64,000 bases of DNA from Myotis daubentonii (lineage: Eukaryota; Chordata; Mammalia; Chiroptera; Vespertilionidae), in contig NC_081844.1 of the NCBI RefSeq assembly GCF_963259705.1, positions 110,856,965-110,920,964 of the forward strand. The letters are read 5' to 3'. Position numbers and translations under genes: made by a program. Shown one piece after another: positions 38,525 to 51,481 of the stretch (its first letter is position 1; every line of letters starts with the position of its first letter). The notes beneath the pieces were generated by a model. It ran no database searches, was not told the DNA's origin, and saw nothing but the letters and a program-made list of their open reading frames with translations.

Positions 38525-41500
38525 AGAAGCCCACAGCAACAATGGCTTTGGGGCAACAGTGCAGACACCGCAGGCTGTGGGACAGTAAACTCACCCCTGT
38601 GCCCCCGTGGCCGGGGCGGGGGCAGGTGGGCAGGCACCAGGCTTGCTGGTGGGCTGTGTTGCCAGCTCGCAGGACCCCGTCTACTGGACATCCTGACACC
38701 AGACAAGCACCACAGAGGGTCCTCGGGCCTTGAAGCCGCATCACAGCCTCCATCTCAAGCAAGACTCCACCCCACGCGCCCTCAGCCGGAGCCCAGGACC
38801 CTCAGGCAGCACCCCTGGGCCCTCCACCCCCTCACCACCAGAGGCCGCAAACTCAACCCAGGTCTCAGCACCCACGCCTGCAGGCCCCACACCGTCGTCC
38901 ATGGGGCACTCTGCTGGGGGCCTCAGTGGGGATGGAGAGCAGGTCAGGCTGGGGGCAGCTGGCGCTCCGGGCTCCCCTGGCCCTCACGTGGTTACACACG
39001 TGTGCCCGAGACGACGGGCCGCAGTTTGGGGAGATCCTAGCAGGGAGCTCAGAGCTGCTTCTGACAGTGGCTTGACCCCTGGCATCTGGGGTGGCCAGCC
39101 CCGCTCTGTGCAGGGGTCAGAGCGCCTGGAGAGCCGCGGGGCTGTGGGAAACTTTTCCACGCCATCGCCATCATCGCCAGCGAGGAGGGTGGCGGTGTCC
39201 GGGCTCCCATCCCAGCCAGCACGTCATGAGGCCGAGCCGCCAGGCATAGCTGTGCGGTGAGTCACCGGCTGTTTACAGAGCAAGAGCTCACATTCCCACA
39301 GACCCGGCCCCACCCCGAAGGGAAACGGAAGGCCCGGCCAAGGACCTGCCTGGAGCAGACCCCGACCCGACCCGAGGGGCCGCTGTGTCCACAGCCAGCT
39401 CGGCCAGGGCAGGCGCAGGGCAGAGTCCTGGCAGGGACCTCCCGGGGTGCCCACCTGCCCACCACGGGATCTGTGCTGGGACTCGGGACGGAACCAGGAT
39501 GCACACGGCGGGGCTTCAGCCCCCTCCCCTGCAAGCAGGCCCCAGGAGGGTCAGTCTCCCCCACACCCACCAAGTCAAGGAGCCCCCGCAGGGACAGGAG
39601 GGCGGCTCAGGTCCCTCCCACCCGGGGCCTGGCCTCGGCTCCTGTCTTTAGTTCGCAGGCCTTCTGCTCAAGGAGGACAGCAGGGCCGAGAGGGCGTGAT
39701 GGGTGGTCACCCAGCCGAGGAGCAGCCCAGGAACCCTCTCCTCTGGGGGTCCCCATCTCCTTCTGGAAACGAGGGGCCCCAGGGTCCTGTCCCAAAGGCC
39801 CCTGATGGGCAAGGCCCCGCCTGGGCTCTGCCCTCTGCCCCCAGCGCTTCCGGCTGCACCGGGACCTACGAGCCAGGGGCCCAGGTGGGAGCCGGGGGCC
39901 CAGGTGGGAGCCGGGCAGCAGCAGGCACGCCCACTGCCTCAGGCGCCTGCTCCCATCCACTGCTTCTTCCCCAGCAGCGGAGGTCTCTCTCGGTGCCCCG
40001 CCCCAGCGCCCGAGGGCCGCCCCAGCCCCAGCGTCAGGCCTGCCAGTTCCCAAACACCACCAGGACCCAGCGCTGACCCGGGCACGCCCACGTGAGGAGT
40101 GAGGAAAAGTGCGTGTGGAAGGAGGTTTGGAGAACAGCCTGTGATACAGCTGCTTTTACACGTCTACACTAGGTGTCTGTGACGCTGAGCGGCCCCCAGC
40201 GGCAGCAAGGACCTTCTGAGACGCGGGCACCCCGCGGGGACACTGCAGCCTTGGGCAGCCTGGCACCTCGGAGCCCGCAGCGCCCCCACCACGGCCTGAA
40301 GCCGGGTCCCCGCATCAGCACTGGTCGGCACCAGAACCAAACACGCTGCCCTCACAGCTTCCGGGAGGGCGCTCCAGGCCCAGCCCTCGAGGAACAGAGC
40401 TCAAACCCAGATCCCAGGGCCAGGCGGCCCGAGGACCGAACACCGCCTGAGGGACGGTCACAGGCTCACCGCCCACCCCCACGAGGCCGCGGTCCGAGTG
40501 TGCCGACCGGCAGTCAGCACCTGTCACTCGGAACTGTTTACTGTTCTAACTCAGGACTTGGTTCTCAACCCAAAGCCAGCAACCTCCCCCGGAGGCACAT
40601 CTGACGAGGACAGGAAAGCTCCTTCCTCCGAAGGAGGGAACGCAGCTCTGAGTGAAGGAGGGACCGGCCTCCCTCCCCTTCCAGCCCCAGAACAGGGCCC
40701 GGCGGCTTCACGGAGCTCGGCCGGATTCCGTCCCGGGCGCCGGGCGCCGGGCTGGGCAGCGAGCGCAGTCCCACAGCCAAGCACTGTCCTCCTGGTGGGC
40801 AGGCGGCAGGGGCGCTGAGGCCAGGGTCTGGGACCCTCGGTCACTTTTCTCTCCAACTCCCAGCAAACCCCGGCTGCTGGCCACTGCCTCCTTCCCTCGC
40901 TGGCTGCTCTGGGCTGGACCAGGTTCGGGGCCATCAGTGAAGGCCACTGAGGGCAGTGACCGCACCCAGGCAGCCCCGGGCTCAGCCAGCCAGGCAGAAA
41001 AGGCGGCGTAGGCCTTGGGAGGGGCTAATTCTTACCCAGATTAACCAGCCGCCCAGCCTGGGGTGAGCCTCGGGCGGCGGGAAGCCGAATCTGGGCTCAG
41101 CATGGGGGGCTCAGCATGGGGGCTCTCAACACTTCCTGTCAGGTGGAGTGAAGGGGCGCAGGGCGCTGCCTGTCAGCCCTCCCAGCCAACCCGATGAAGA
41201 TGCGCCTCCACTCAGTTCTCCCGTCTTGGGGGTGGTGGTGGGGGGGGACGGGGACAGGTCCTGGCAGGGCAGGGGCAGAAGGGAGACAGGGAGGGAGGAA
41301 GGGGGTTCCTTGCTGGGGGAGCAGCCCCGACTCCAGGCAGCACAGCAGCAGCGGACTTACCCGACCACCCTGAGGGGGCCACCTCTGCTCTAGGGGACCG
41401 GGGACCCTCTCACAAGTGGCCCAATGCCGCACGCCCCTCCCACTACAGACGGCACCGCACGCCCATGTCACCCAACTGCAGACAGCGCCCAGAGCCAGGA

Positions 41501-42540
41501 GGGCTCCCCACAGTCCGGCCACTTGGACGCCAGGCGCTGATGTCCTGAGCCAGCTCCCCTCAGTGTGGGGTGCGTTCCAGAGCCTTGCTGGGCACCCCAC
41601 CAGCCCGGCCCACACCCAGCTTGCAGGCTGGCCCTGGCCGGCTGCCCTCCAGCAGGCATGACTGTCTCCGGGGCTGGGAGGACGTCTGGTCACCTTGCCT
41701 GTGCAGTTCGGGGAAGCTGTGTCATCCTGGCTGCTCTAGAGGTGACTCAGGCAGTTCCAGCTGATGCAGGCTGAACGCCACACCCCGGCCAGCCGAGCCC
41801 TGGACCCTGGCTCTCCTCACGCAGCTTCTGCCGGCTGCTCCCCCCACAGCTCTGCGTGGTCCTCCGGGCCCCCTGCGGCTCTGTCCTCCCCCAGCCCCTC
41901 CTAGCTGCCCAGGCACGGCCCCCGGGAAAACGGAGGCCGCACGCCCAGCAGGCCCCGTCCTGCGCCTGCAGCTCAGGTGACAACCCACCACATCTTCACC
42001 CAGAGATCGTCCACAGGGCCTCCCTCCACTCGCAAGCCCTGGCCTGCGCTTCAGCCTGTCTCCCTGCTCTGGCCCAGCCTCCCTGTCAGACCCTGACCTC
42101 CGTCCCGCACGTGCAGCCCCCAGCCAGGCAGAGGGATGCCATTCCTGCTCAGCACCCTTCCAGAGCCCTCCCCCGCCCTGGCCACCTGGCACCTGCCGCA
42201 GACCGGGCCTCCACCTCTGGCTTCTTGAGAGCCCCCCACAATCTGCACTGGCTCCCAACCCCTCCCCTATTGCCCTGCCCTCCCTGGAGGAGGTGGGCGC
42301 CCTCTCCCTGAGCACACATACTGGCGGCACCCAAGGCCTGCCCCCACTCAACCACACCTGCCCACCCACCTGGAAGACGGGGTTTGCTGCATAAGCAGGT
42401 GTGTCAGCACTGCACTGAGGGAGGGGCCTGGAGGGCGGCGCCCATACAGCTCCGCACCCCCTGCCCGGCACCCAGACAGGCGCACAGGAGAGCAGGCAGG
42501 CGCCGGGCCAGGCCAGGGCACCAGGCTGGGCTCCATCTAA
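38525..42540. other. MAFK intron 1, nothing recognised
   Basis: About 4 kb of GC-rich sequence with no recognised repeat or alternative exon. Open frames on both strands are composition-driven. A short doubled gggggcccaggtgggagcc lies near 39875-39915. Confidence 0.4.
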
Positions 42541-42547
42541 GATGAGG

Positions 42548-43660
42548 TGAGTGTGTGTGCTTGTGCATGGCTGTGTATGAGTGTGTGTATGTGTGTGTAT
42601 GTTAGTGACTGTGTGTGTGAGTGTGACTGAGTGTGCGGATGTGTAACTGTGTGTGTGACTGTGTATGACTGAGTGACTGTGTATGAGTGTGTATATTAGT
42701 GACTGTGTGTGAATGTGTAACTATGTGTGTGTGACTGTGTGTGTGTATATTAGTGACTGTAAGTGTGTGTGTGACTATGTGTATGACTGAGTGTGTGAAT
42801 GTGTAACTGTGTGTGTGACTGTATGAGTGTGTATATTAGTGACTGTGTGTGTGCATGAGTGACTATGTGTATGACAGTGTGTGTGTGTGTGTGTGTGAGT
42901 GACTGTGTATGAGTGTGTATATTTGTGAGTGTGTGCCTGAGTGTGTGTGTGTGTGAGAGTGACTGTGTATGAGTGTGTATATTAGTGACTGTGTGTGCGT
43001 GAGTGACTGTATGTGTATGACAGTGTGTGTGTGTGTGTGAGTGACTGTGTGTATGACAGTGTGTGTGTGTGTGTGTGAGAGTGACTGTGTATGAGTGTGT
43101 ATATTAGTGACTGTGTGTGTGTGAGAGTGACTGTGTATGTGTGTATATTAGTGACTGTGTGTGTGTGAGTGACTGTGTGTATGACAGTGTGTGTGTGTGT
43201 GTGAGTGACTGTGTGTATGACAGTGTGTGTGTGTGTGTGTGTGAGTGACTGTGTGTATGACAGTGTGTGTGTGTGTGTGTGTGAGAGTGACTGTGTATGA
43301 GTGTGTATATTAGTGACTGTGTGTGCGTGAGTGACTGTATGTGTATGACAGTGTGTGTGTGTGTGTGAGTGACTGTGTATGACAGTGTGTGTGAGTGTGT
43401 GTGAGAGTGACTGTGTATGAGTGTGTATATTAGTGACTGTGTGTGTGTGAGTGACTGTGTGTATGACAGTGTGTGTGTGTGTGTGCGTGAGTGACTGTGT
43501 GTATGACAGTGTGTGTGTGCGTGAGTGACTGTATGTGTATGACAGTGTGTGTGTGTGTGAGAGTGACTGTGTATGAGTGTGTATATTAGTGACTGTGTGT
43601 GCGTGAGTGACTGTATGTGTATGACAGTGTGTGTGTGTGTGTGTGTGAGTGTGTGTATGA

Positions 43661-43693
<33 letters not shown>

Positions 43694-43705
43694 AGTGACT
43701 GTGTG
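42548..43705 (+). repeat. 1.15-kb GT-rich compound satellite
   Basis: (GT)n runs of varying length alternate with phrases such as gtgactgtgtatgagtg, gtatattagtgactgtg and gtatgacagtgtgtg, forming an irregular higher-order array. Mostly alternating purine-pyrimidine. It lies in MAFK intron 1, about 1.8 kb from the promoter. Confidence 0.95.
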
Positions 43706-44549
43706 GTGGTGACTGTGTGATGGGAGGGTCATCCCCACCTGCCCTAAGACTAGTTTTAAGCTGGCACTTGCGACTTCCTGAAACTGTGAGAAAGAGGAAG
43801 CATGGTGAGTGTGTGATTATGAAAAGCAAAAGTAAATACGGAGGGAGCCACGTACCTCCGCTGGTGGGGAGCGGGGGAGCGGGGGTCAGAGGTGAGTCAC
43901 TGTTGACTGAGGAGCAGCCCGCAGAGCTCCCCGCTGGCAGGCGGCACTGCCCGCAGACCTGCCCGGCACCCAAGTCCACTCCAGAGCCTTTAGGCTCGGC
44001 CAGCCAGGCCACAGGCAGGCTGCTCCCTGCGCCCAGGAGACTAAACAAACTCCCCGCAGAGCCCAGAGAGGAGGCTGCTCGGCTGTGGGCACAGAATGGT
44101 GCCCCGAGCGCTGCCCGCTCAGCTCCGACTCAGTGAGGCCCACCCCCCAGCTCCCGCTCCACCTTGAGGGTGGGCGCCCTGGTCCCTGGAAGTCAGCCCC
44201 CCCCCCCCCCCAGCCTCGCTCTGTGTTTTCAGTCTGATGAACGCCCAGCGTCTGGGGACCGGGCAGGTACCCTCTGGCCCTGGCACGGGGGCAGGGCAGG
44301 GCTCTGGAAGCTGCTTGGCTGCCCGCAGGCAACAGGTGCAGGTGCGGCCCACCGCCGCCTCCAGCCCCGCCCACCCGGAACTCGCAGGGTCCGAGGCGCG
44401 TCCCTGGGCTGCACCTCACCCAACCCCGCAGGGCGGTCACTGCAGCCAGACTTCCATCCACACAGGGCCGAGGGGCTGATGGGCAGCGGGACCCAAGCCC
44501 GGGGACCCCCGATCCTCCCGCCCGCTGTGGGGCGGGCGCCTGACGACAG

Positions 44550-46000
44550 GACGGCGGGTGCTGGTCCGCGGGTGAATGAACTGGGCGGCGGGAGACCCGA
44601 GTCTGCGGGCGGAGCCGGAGCCGCGCGCAGGGGCGACAAGGGCGTCATCAGGAGCCCGCAGAGCGCGCCCCGCACGCAGGGCAGGTGTCCGGCGGGGAGA
44701 CCCGCCACAGCGTGGGCGTCCTAGGGGGTCCGGGCAACAGCTCCCCTCCCCTCTCCTTCCTCCCCTCCGGCGGGGGCAGGCGGACACGGTCCGGTGTCCA
44801 AACTCGGCAGAACCACGGAAGGACGCGCACTCGGAGCGAGGAGACACCCGTTCACGGAGGACAGCGACACGCGGGCCACGGGATTTGGGGGGAGAGACAC
44901 GTGCGCCCAGCCCCCCTCCCTACCACAGCCTCCCCCGGGGAACCCCGGGCAGGTCAGCTGCTCAAACGTGACCTCGGTCGGCGAGTCCCCTGCTCCTGCT
45001 CCTTCCCCTTCCGATCGCGATCTCAGCGGCGGTCGAGGTGGGAAGGGGCCGCGGGGCCGGCGGGACCGCACGCGGGAGGCGCCCGGGGGCCCGAGGCCGA
45101 GTGGCCCCGCGCGACCACGCGCTCCCTGCACGTGGCGGGTTATTTTCGCGGCGCCTTCCCGCCTCGGCGCCGAAAGGCCGGCAGGTGGAGCGGGAGGCGG
45201 AGGGCAGACACGCGGGCACCCGCCCCGCCCTCCCCGGGCGCCCAGTCTCCCGGCTCCCGCTCGGGGCGGAGCGCGCTGCCCGGCCCCGAGAAGAAAGGAA
45301 GGCGACCGGTCCCCGGGCCGGGAACACACCGCCCGCGGACTCGCTCGGGAAGCGCATCTGGCGGCAGGTGCTCGGGCCGGCGGGGGCTCCGGTCCCGCCC
45401 AACTTTGCCCAGAGTCCCAGGCGGCCCCGACTCGGCGGCCGGCCGCCCCCACCGCGCCCCCGGCCCACACCGCCCCCCCCGCCCGGCCGCCCCTCACCTG
45501 GCGTCGCGCGGGGACCGCGGGGGCGCGGCCGACTCCTCGCGGGCACGCGCTCTCCTCCCGCTCGCGCTCCCCACGGGCCGCCGCCCCCGCCGCGCGCTCC
45601 GCTCCGACTTCACGAAGAACAACAAGTCCCCCCCGCCGCCCGCCGCCAGCGCGCCTGCCCGCCCGCCAGCCCGGCTGCCCAGCATCTGACACCGCTTCCG
45701 GGATCGGCGTCAGCGCGCGTCACGCCGCCCCGCCCACCGCGCCCCCCACCAGCGCGCCCTAGCCACGCCCACATAGCCCCGCCCACCGCGCGCCACCACC
45801 CAGAGCGCGTCCCTGGCACCGCCCACCGCGCGCAACCACCCAGGGCGCGCGCCATCGCCCCGCCCTCTGGCCCCGCCCACCAGGCCCGACAGCGCGCCGT
45901 CGCCCCGCCCACCTCCCGGCCCTGGCCCTCCCGCCTCCTCCAGGGCCCGGGTCCTCCCACGGAGGCGCGTGGAACTCGCCGGGTTCGCCCCTCCGGAGCC
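44550..46000 (-). promoter_or_regulatory. MAFK: MAFK CpG-island promoter with non-coding exon 1
   Basis: CpG-dense 1.4-kb island. On the minus strand gacgccag|gtgagg gives a strong donor at 45498/45497, so a non-coding first exon of roughly 45498-45690 is likely, spliced to the acceptor at 37672-37673. Upstream (45715-45960) are many CCGCCCACC / CCCCGCCC boxes in degenerate tandem units of about 50-60 bp (SP/KLF-like). No TATA box. A single promoter is assumed. Confidence 0.5.
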
Positions 46001-46715
46001 CGCATGTTCCCGGCGTGGGAGCTGGCCGGCCTGCCGCTCCTCCAGCGCCCTGGTGCCGCCCCTGTGTCCACCTGTGCCGGGCCAGCAGCATGCACCTGTG
46101 TTGCAGGTGTGGGGGTGCGCCCGTCCCGCATGCTGGCAGCTCCGCACGTGGCGCAGGCGTTCTGAGCCGGGAGCACCCCTTGTACCCCTGGAGCGCGTTC
46201 TCTGGGCTCGGAGATGGGACCCCATATCCCTATTCCCTGGGGGCCCCACCGCGAGGCTCACAGTCGTGGGCTACCCTGCCGGCCCCAGGGCCCAGGACGG
46301 TGCTGTGGACCTCACAACCAGGTGGCAGGGTCCCCTGTTTCACCACAAGAGGGGGTGGGCCGGATGTGTGCAGGGCACCCAGACCTCTGCCTGCACCCAG
46401 GCCACCCGCAAAGGAGGAGAGGACGCCTGGAGGCCCCTCCTGACCGGCACCCCCATTGGGCTTTTGATTCCCATTTTGACCAACACGTGGATAAAGAGAA
46501 AGATTTCTTCTCTGCAGGAGAGCCAGCAACGCAACGTGGTGATAAACGGTGTGACACACAGCTCCGCTGTCCAGGCTGCAAGACTGAGGCCTGGGAACAG
46601 TCCCACCAAAGCCCCCGCTGATGGCGGCCACCCCCGGGAGGGGCCAGGCCCACGGAGGCAGGCCCTGGGGAGGGGCAGCCTCCTCCTGCTGCCGACGGAG
46701 GACAGAGCTGGAAGG

Positions 46716-46759
<44 letters not shown>

Positions 46760-47331
46760 CCTGGCCCTGGACAGCACTTGGGTGGGAGGCCAGGCCCCCG
46801 GGGGTTCTGGATGCCCCTGCAGAAGTAGTGAGCTGCCTCCATGAGCTGCCCACAGGAGTGGTGAGTAAGAGGGAGCGGCCCACCTTGCTCAGGGAGGAGC
46901 GGCGGCCTCCAGGGGCACAGCGCACCTGCCAGGTGTCCCGGCCTCAGGTGCCTCCTGCAGCTGGGGCGCTAGCTGCACCCCCCCCCCCCCCAGCCTCTGC
47001 AGGCTGTTGGGAGCAGGCTCCTCCGGGCACCGCACCGGCCGGGCGGCCCTCGCCCTCCTGCCCGCCCTCTGTGGCTGGCATCGTTCACTTTCCCACTGGC
47101 GTCCTCCCTTTCCTAACTTGACTGCAGCCTTTTCACACTACAGCCTGGTTACCAGCGTGCGGTCTGACAGATCTCACTCGGCCCTGCGAGCAGGGCGCTG
47201 AACGGCGGGACTCAGGCAGAAGGGGGAGATGGTGGTCACGCTAATGGCGTGACTGGGGGGGGGGCGGCCTCTTCACGGCTCCACTCTGGGTCCTCGTTTC
47301 TGGACCCACCAACTTTAAAATGGGCTTCAAG
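46001..47331. other. MAFK-INTS1 intergenic stretch, no gene; CA repeat
   Basis: No gene was recognised. A (CA)n microsatellite lies at about 46718-46757 and a poly-C run at 46978-46992. Confidence 0.45.
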
Positions 47332-47505
47332 GCCCTGCCGGTGCGGCTCAGTGGGTTGGACGTCACCCCATTCGATTCCAGGTCAAGGCACACGCCTGGG
47401 TTTCAGGTTCGATCCCCAGTTGAAATTCGTGCAGGAACCATCGATGTTAATGTCTCTCTCTCTCTCTCTCTCTCTGAAATCAATAAAAACATTTTTTAAA
47501 TAAAA
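47332..47505 (+). mobile_element. Ves SINE
   Basis: ccctgccggtgcggctcag head, 'ggttcgatccccagttg', short middle, (CT)n and 'gaaatcaataaaaac' tail. The flanks aaaatgggctt before and after are a target duplication. Confidence 0.9.
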
Positions 47506-47542
47506 TGGGCTTGCTAAAACAGAATGATTGAGTTTATTGTTG

Positions 47543-47732
47543 TTTTTTTAAAATATATTTTTACTGATTTCAGAGGGGAAGGGAGGAGAGAGAGAGAAAC
47601 ATCAATGATGCCCCCTGCACGCCCCCACTGGGGATCGAGCCTGCACCCAGGCCTGTGCCCTGACCGGGAATCGAACCCTGACCTCCTGGTTCATAGGTTG
47701 ACGCTCAACCACTGAGCTATGCCAGTGGGCTG
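47543..47732 (-). mobile_element. Ves SINE, reverse, slightly shortened
   Basis: tttttttaaaatatatttt start, tactgatttcagagggg, 'gggaatcgaaccctgacc' and 'caaccactgagctatgcc' end. The 'ggctgcctc' part of the middle is deleted. Confidence 0.9.
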
Positions 47733-48330
47733 GAGTTTTAATAAATGATGTGTGGTAATGTGATAACCGTCTAGAAAAAGATGAAGTTGGGCCCACAGTT
47801 TGTCCACATTTCAACTAGAGCAAAGATTTAACATTTTTAAAAAGAAACCATGGCCCTGACCGGTTTGGCTCAGTGGATAGAGCGTCGGCCTGCGGACTGA
47901 AGGGTCCCGGGTTCGATTCCGGTCAAGGGCATGTACCTGGGTTGCGGGCACATCCCCAGTAGGGGGTGTGCAGGAGGCAGCTGATCGATGTTTCTATCTC
48001 TCTGTCCCTCTCCTTCTCCCTTCCTCTCTGTAAAAAAAAAAAAAAAAATCAATAAAATATATTTTTTTAAAAAAAGAAAGAAACCATGAAACAACAAGAA
48101 GGTTCTGGAAATGGAGAGCAGTGAGGATCGTGCAAAAATGTGAGTGTACTTCTGCCACTGGACGATGCGCTTAATGCTTAAAATGGTCAATTTCACCTTG
48201 GGTATATTTTGCCACACAAAAAATAAATTTAAAAAAACATTAAACTGTTTGAGGAAAACATAAATAACTTCCTTTAAAACTCTGAGTGGGAAGAGAGTTT
48301 TCCAATCATGATTAAAAATCCAGACACCAT
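47733..48330 (+). mobile_element. L1 remnant, interrupted by a SINE
   Basis: 'tctagaaaaagatgaagttg', 'gcaaagatttaacattttt', 'gttctggaaatggagagc', 'cttaaaatggtcaatttc' and 'ccatcataaa'-like A-rich ends recall L1 ORF2/3'UTR segments in sense orientation. Split by the SINE at 47851-48078. Family call from memory; no intact frame. Confidence 0.5.
47851..48078 (+). mobile_element. Ves SINE, young copy
   Basis: Nearly consensus head (tcagtggatagagcgtcgg, gttcgattccggtcaaggg), cagctgatcgatgtttc middle and a long A-rich tail with aatcaataaaatatat. The 12-bp target duplication aaagaaaccatg is exact on both sides, so this is among the youngest copies here. Confidence 0.95.
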
Positions 48331-48334
48331 AAAA

Positions 48335-51300
48335 AAAAAAAAAAAAAAGACGAGGCAAAAATCACCGTAAGCCAAGTCAGGGCACCAAGCACGGGTGTCC
48401 CAGGAAAAGGACTTGCAGCCCACGCCCCAGAGGACTGTCCCCCCCCACGCCGGGGGCCCCTAGAATAGAAAAAGGAAGGACAGAGGAGAAAGGCGACCAC
48501 AGGGGGAAGAGGCCGTAATAGGAGGAACGCACATGAACATGACGTTGCAATTCCGTTCCCGGCCGTCGGAACCCCACATGGGCCCACGTCCTGCAGGGGG
48601 GCGGGGGGGGGGGCGGGCGGAGGGACAGGGCAGCCTCTTGCAAACTCCCTTTGGGCCTTCCTTGCCGTCGGACCCAGCAGGCCCACTTGTGGAAATCCGT
48701 GCCAGAAACTCCTGTCCACGTGTGGAATTGGGGGCGTGCAAGGCTTACCACGGGGCCTCGGCTGTGACGAAAGGTCGGAAACGCCATGTTGTCATGGTTG
48801 AGGCCATGGCAGGATGTAGTCTGCGCCGCTGTGAGCGGCGCAGCGGGTCCCTGACGGGGGCGTGACGGCTTCGGGGCGCTGTGGGCGCAGGGCACGCGCA
48901 GGCCTGGTGCACAGGCGCTCGGGCCCCCGGAAGGAGGGTCCCGGCCTGTGTCTGAGCTTGTCACCCAGGGGAGACTGGGAGGGTTAACAGGAAGGATCCT
49001 TGGAGGGGGTGCCTGGGGGTGGGGATAGGAGGAGGTCTCTGTGCGCACCCCGGTGTGTCTAGCTGTGGCTGTGGGACCATGTAAGAGTGTTACTGTTCAA
49101 GACTATTTGGCTGTTAAAAATGAAATGAAATAGAGGGAACCACGCAGGCCTGGGCGAGGGTTCGCTTCTCTCTTTTGTCTGTTTTTTGGTCTTTACTGTT
49201 TAAGTATTCCGTAGGTCCTCCCTCCCCGTGGACCTCTCCCGGCCGCTCCGCCTGCGAGAACAGCCATCCACGCCTTCACGCGGCCCTGGTCCCGGGTTGG
49301 CCGAGGTCCAGGGCCCCTTTGCTACGCCCGCGGATGCCAGACTCACTGCCCCGCACCAGGGAGGGTCCTCTGGCCCACCGGGCCGGGGGGGCTGGTGGAC
49401 AGACCTGCCCCGTCACAGCCGCGTGGAGCTGGTTCTCGAGGAGGCGGCTGGGGCCACGCGAGCCACTCCCCTTTTCGGGGAGGGGGCGGCAGGGAGCGGG
49501 CCCGGCTGGGGTCCCGGGAAAGAGGGACCTGAGGCCCGAGAGCGATGGCTGCAGGAGCCAGCTGTGTCCCCGCGGGCGGCAGGCGGCCCTGAAGGCGCCC
49601 ACAAGCCCCCCCAGCGCTCCGGGGCCCCTGTCTGTTTACTCACCTGTTTCTAAGACGCGCGCGCGCGAGGGCATTTTTCTCATTTCAAGGGGAGGATATG
49701 CTATATGCGCTGCCGGAAACTGGAACAAGGCCACACAAGGGGACAAGCCCCCCTGGCCCCCACCCGGCCGTGCCGGGGACATTTGGATGGTGTGTAGGGA
49801 CAGGGGGACGGAGAGCTGAACCCAGGACCACGCTGGTCCCTGTCCCAGGGGGCGCCGGCGGGGAGGGGGCGGGGGCTGGGGGGGGTGTCCCTGGACCTGT
49901 GCCTGGGAGCGGAGACCCTGCCCGCCAGCGGCCAGCCAGGCGGTGACAGCGTCGGAGGACCCGGATGCCCCTTCCCGGGCGGGCGGGCGGGCGGGCGGGG
50001 GCCTCGAGACCCAGGATTTCAGTCCCGCCCAATGCTGACCTGGGCCCTCCCTGCCCACATGGCTCTGGTCACAAGGTGCCCGGGAGCTTCCTCAGCCTCC
50101 GCCGTTTGGGGGTTCCTGGAGTTTGGGTGAGTGCTGCCTGGGAGTGGGCAGCTGCCTACAGGGGTCCCCACTCACTAGTGCGGGCCGGCTTTGGCCTGGT
50201 TCTCAAACTGGGTTCCCCAGAACCCTGGGGTCCCACAGCAGGGGAGCGGGGCAGAGGGGTCCAGACTCCCCTGCCCCCCCCTGCCCCAGAGGCACCCTGT
50301 GTCTGTGTGCCCTGCGGTCTGGGGGCCGCTGAACCCTCCCACCTGGAGTGTGACAGGCCTTTGAGCGCTAACTGAGCAGAAAGTGAACCTGAGGCCTGGG
50401 GGCCGGCCCAGCAGGGGTCACGGGACAGAATGCCGCCCACCCCCCCACGCCAGGCCTGGAGGGGGCCCCGCGGCCGTGAGCGCAGCCTTTCCCCGGGCAG
50501 CACCTGGGGACAGTGCCGGCCCCTGCCTTTCAGCCCCCCCATCGAGGGGAGACCTTAGCCCCCCTTCCCGTGGCTGGGACTCATTTCCTCCGAGCCAGTC
50601 CGTTTGGTCTATTTTGAGGCAATTGTTGGAGAGGCTTCCCGCCTCCAGCCTGGGCTGCCCCTGGAGCTCCCTCCTCCCGGGTCGGCTCCTGCTCCGATGG
50701 TGCTGGGCGGGGCGGCCGGGGCGCCAGCCTTCCGCTCGGCCCAGGAGCCACTGTCACCTCCTCCTGGGGCGTCTCCGAGGCCCCCCTGGCTCACGCGCTG
50801 ACGCTGTCCTGTCGCCACCCCGTGGGCCTCTAGCGCTCTCAGCTTAGAGGACAGGCAGCGGGGAGATGACAGCCCCCAGGGCGCCCTGTGGCTGTCCCCG
50901 TGTACCTCACCTCACATTCGGCCCCCCCAGCGCTGGGGACACCGGCTGGGCAGACACCTGCCCGGGGCAGGGACACACCGCCCGTCCACCCAAGCTCGAG
51001 CCCAGGGGCAGTGGGCACAGCTGCTTCCCGGCCCAGAGGCGGTTAGACCACAGCAGCTGCAGCCCTGCCGGCCCCCTCCCCCTCCCCCCTCCCCTCCCCC
51101 TGTCCCCCTTCCCCCTCCCCCCTCCCCCCTCCCTCAGACTGGGCCGGTCCTGCTCACAGTCCCCCCTTCGGGCTGCCCCGGTCTGCTCTCCTCCCCCAGG
51201 GGCCAGCGGGGCCCACCACACCATCACCAGGTCAGGGCGGGGAGGGGTATAGGGGTTCTCGCCTGCTCCAGGGTCACCGCAGAGATGACCAGGGGCTGTG

Positions 51301-51450
51301 GGGTCAGAAGCCTGGCCTCCCCCCCATCACTCATCACCCCGATGTAAGCCAGCGCCGCCCTCGGTCCCCACGGGAAGGCAGGCCATACAGAGAGACAAAG
51401 GGGTGGGCACCAGGGTCTGAGGAGGCTTTCTTTTATGTATGTTGCTATCT
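48335..51450. other. Intergenic stretch, no gene seen
   Basis: Starts with an A run at 48331-48348. GC-rich beyond 48400, with a G/C run at 48597, a (GGGC)n run at 49977-49999, and a C-rich pyrimidine tract at 51071-51133. No gene recognised. Confidence 0.45.
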
Positions 51451-51454
51451 AATG

Positions 51455-51481
51455 GTATATATATATATATATATATACATA
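51455..51481. repeat. (TA)n microsatellite
   Basis: A run of alternating TA ending in catac. Together with the CA run at 52484 it marks the AT-rich spot into which the Helitron inserted. Confidence 0.9.

Noticed and set aside
43104..44048. 314-codon minus-strand His/Thr-rich ORF
   Set aside because: Translation of the GT-rich satellite in MAFK intron 1.
44685..45692. Over 320-codon ORFs on both strands in the CpG island
   Set aside because: CpG-island composition effect over the MAFK promoter; no domain and no conserved start.
47851..47925. tRNA gene-like A and B boxes
   Set aside because: They belong to the tRNA-derived head of a Ves SINE; there is no cloverleaf with an acceptor stem or isolated tRNA gene.
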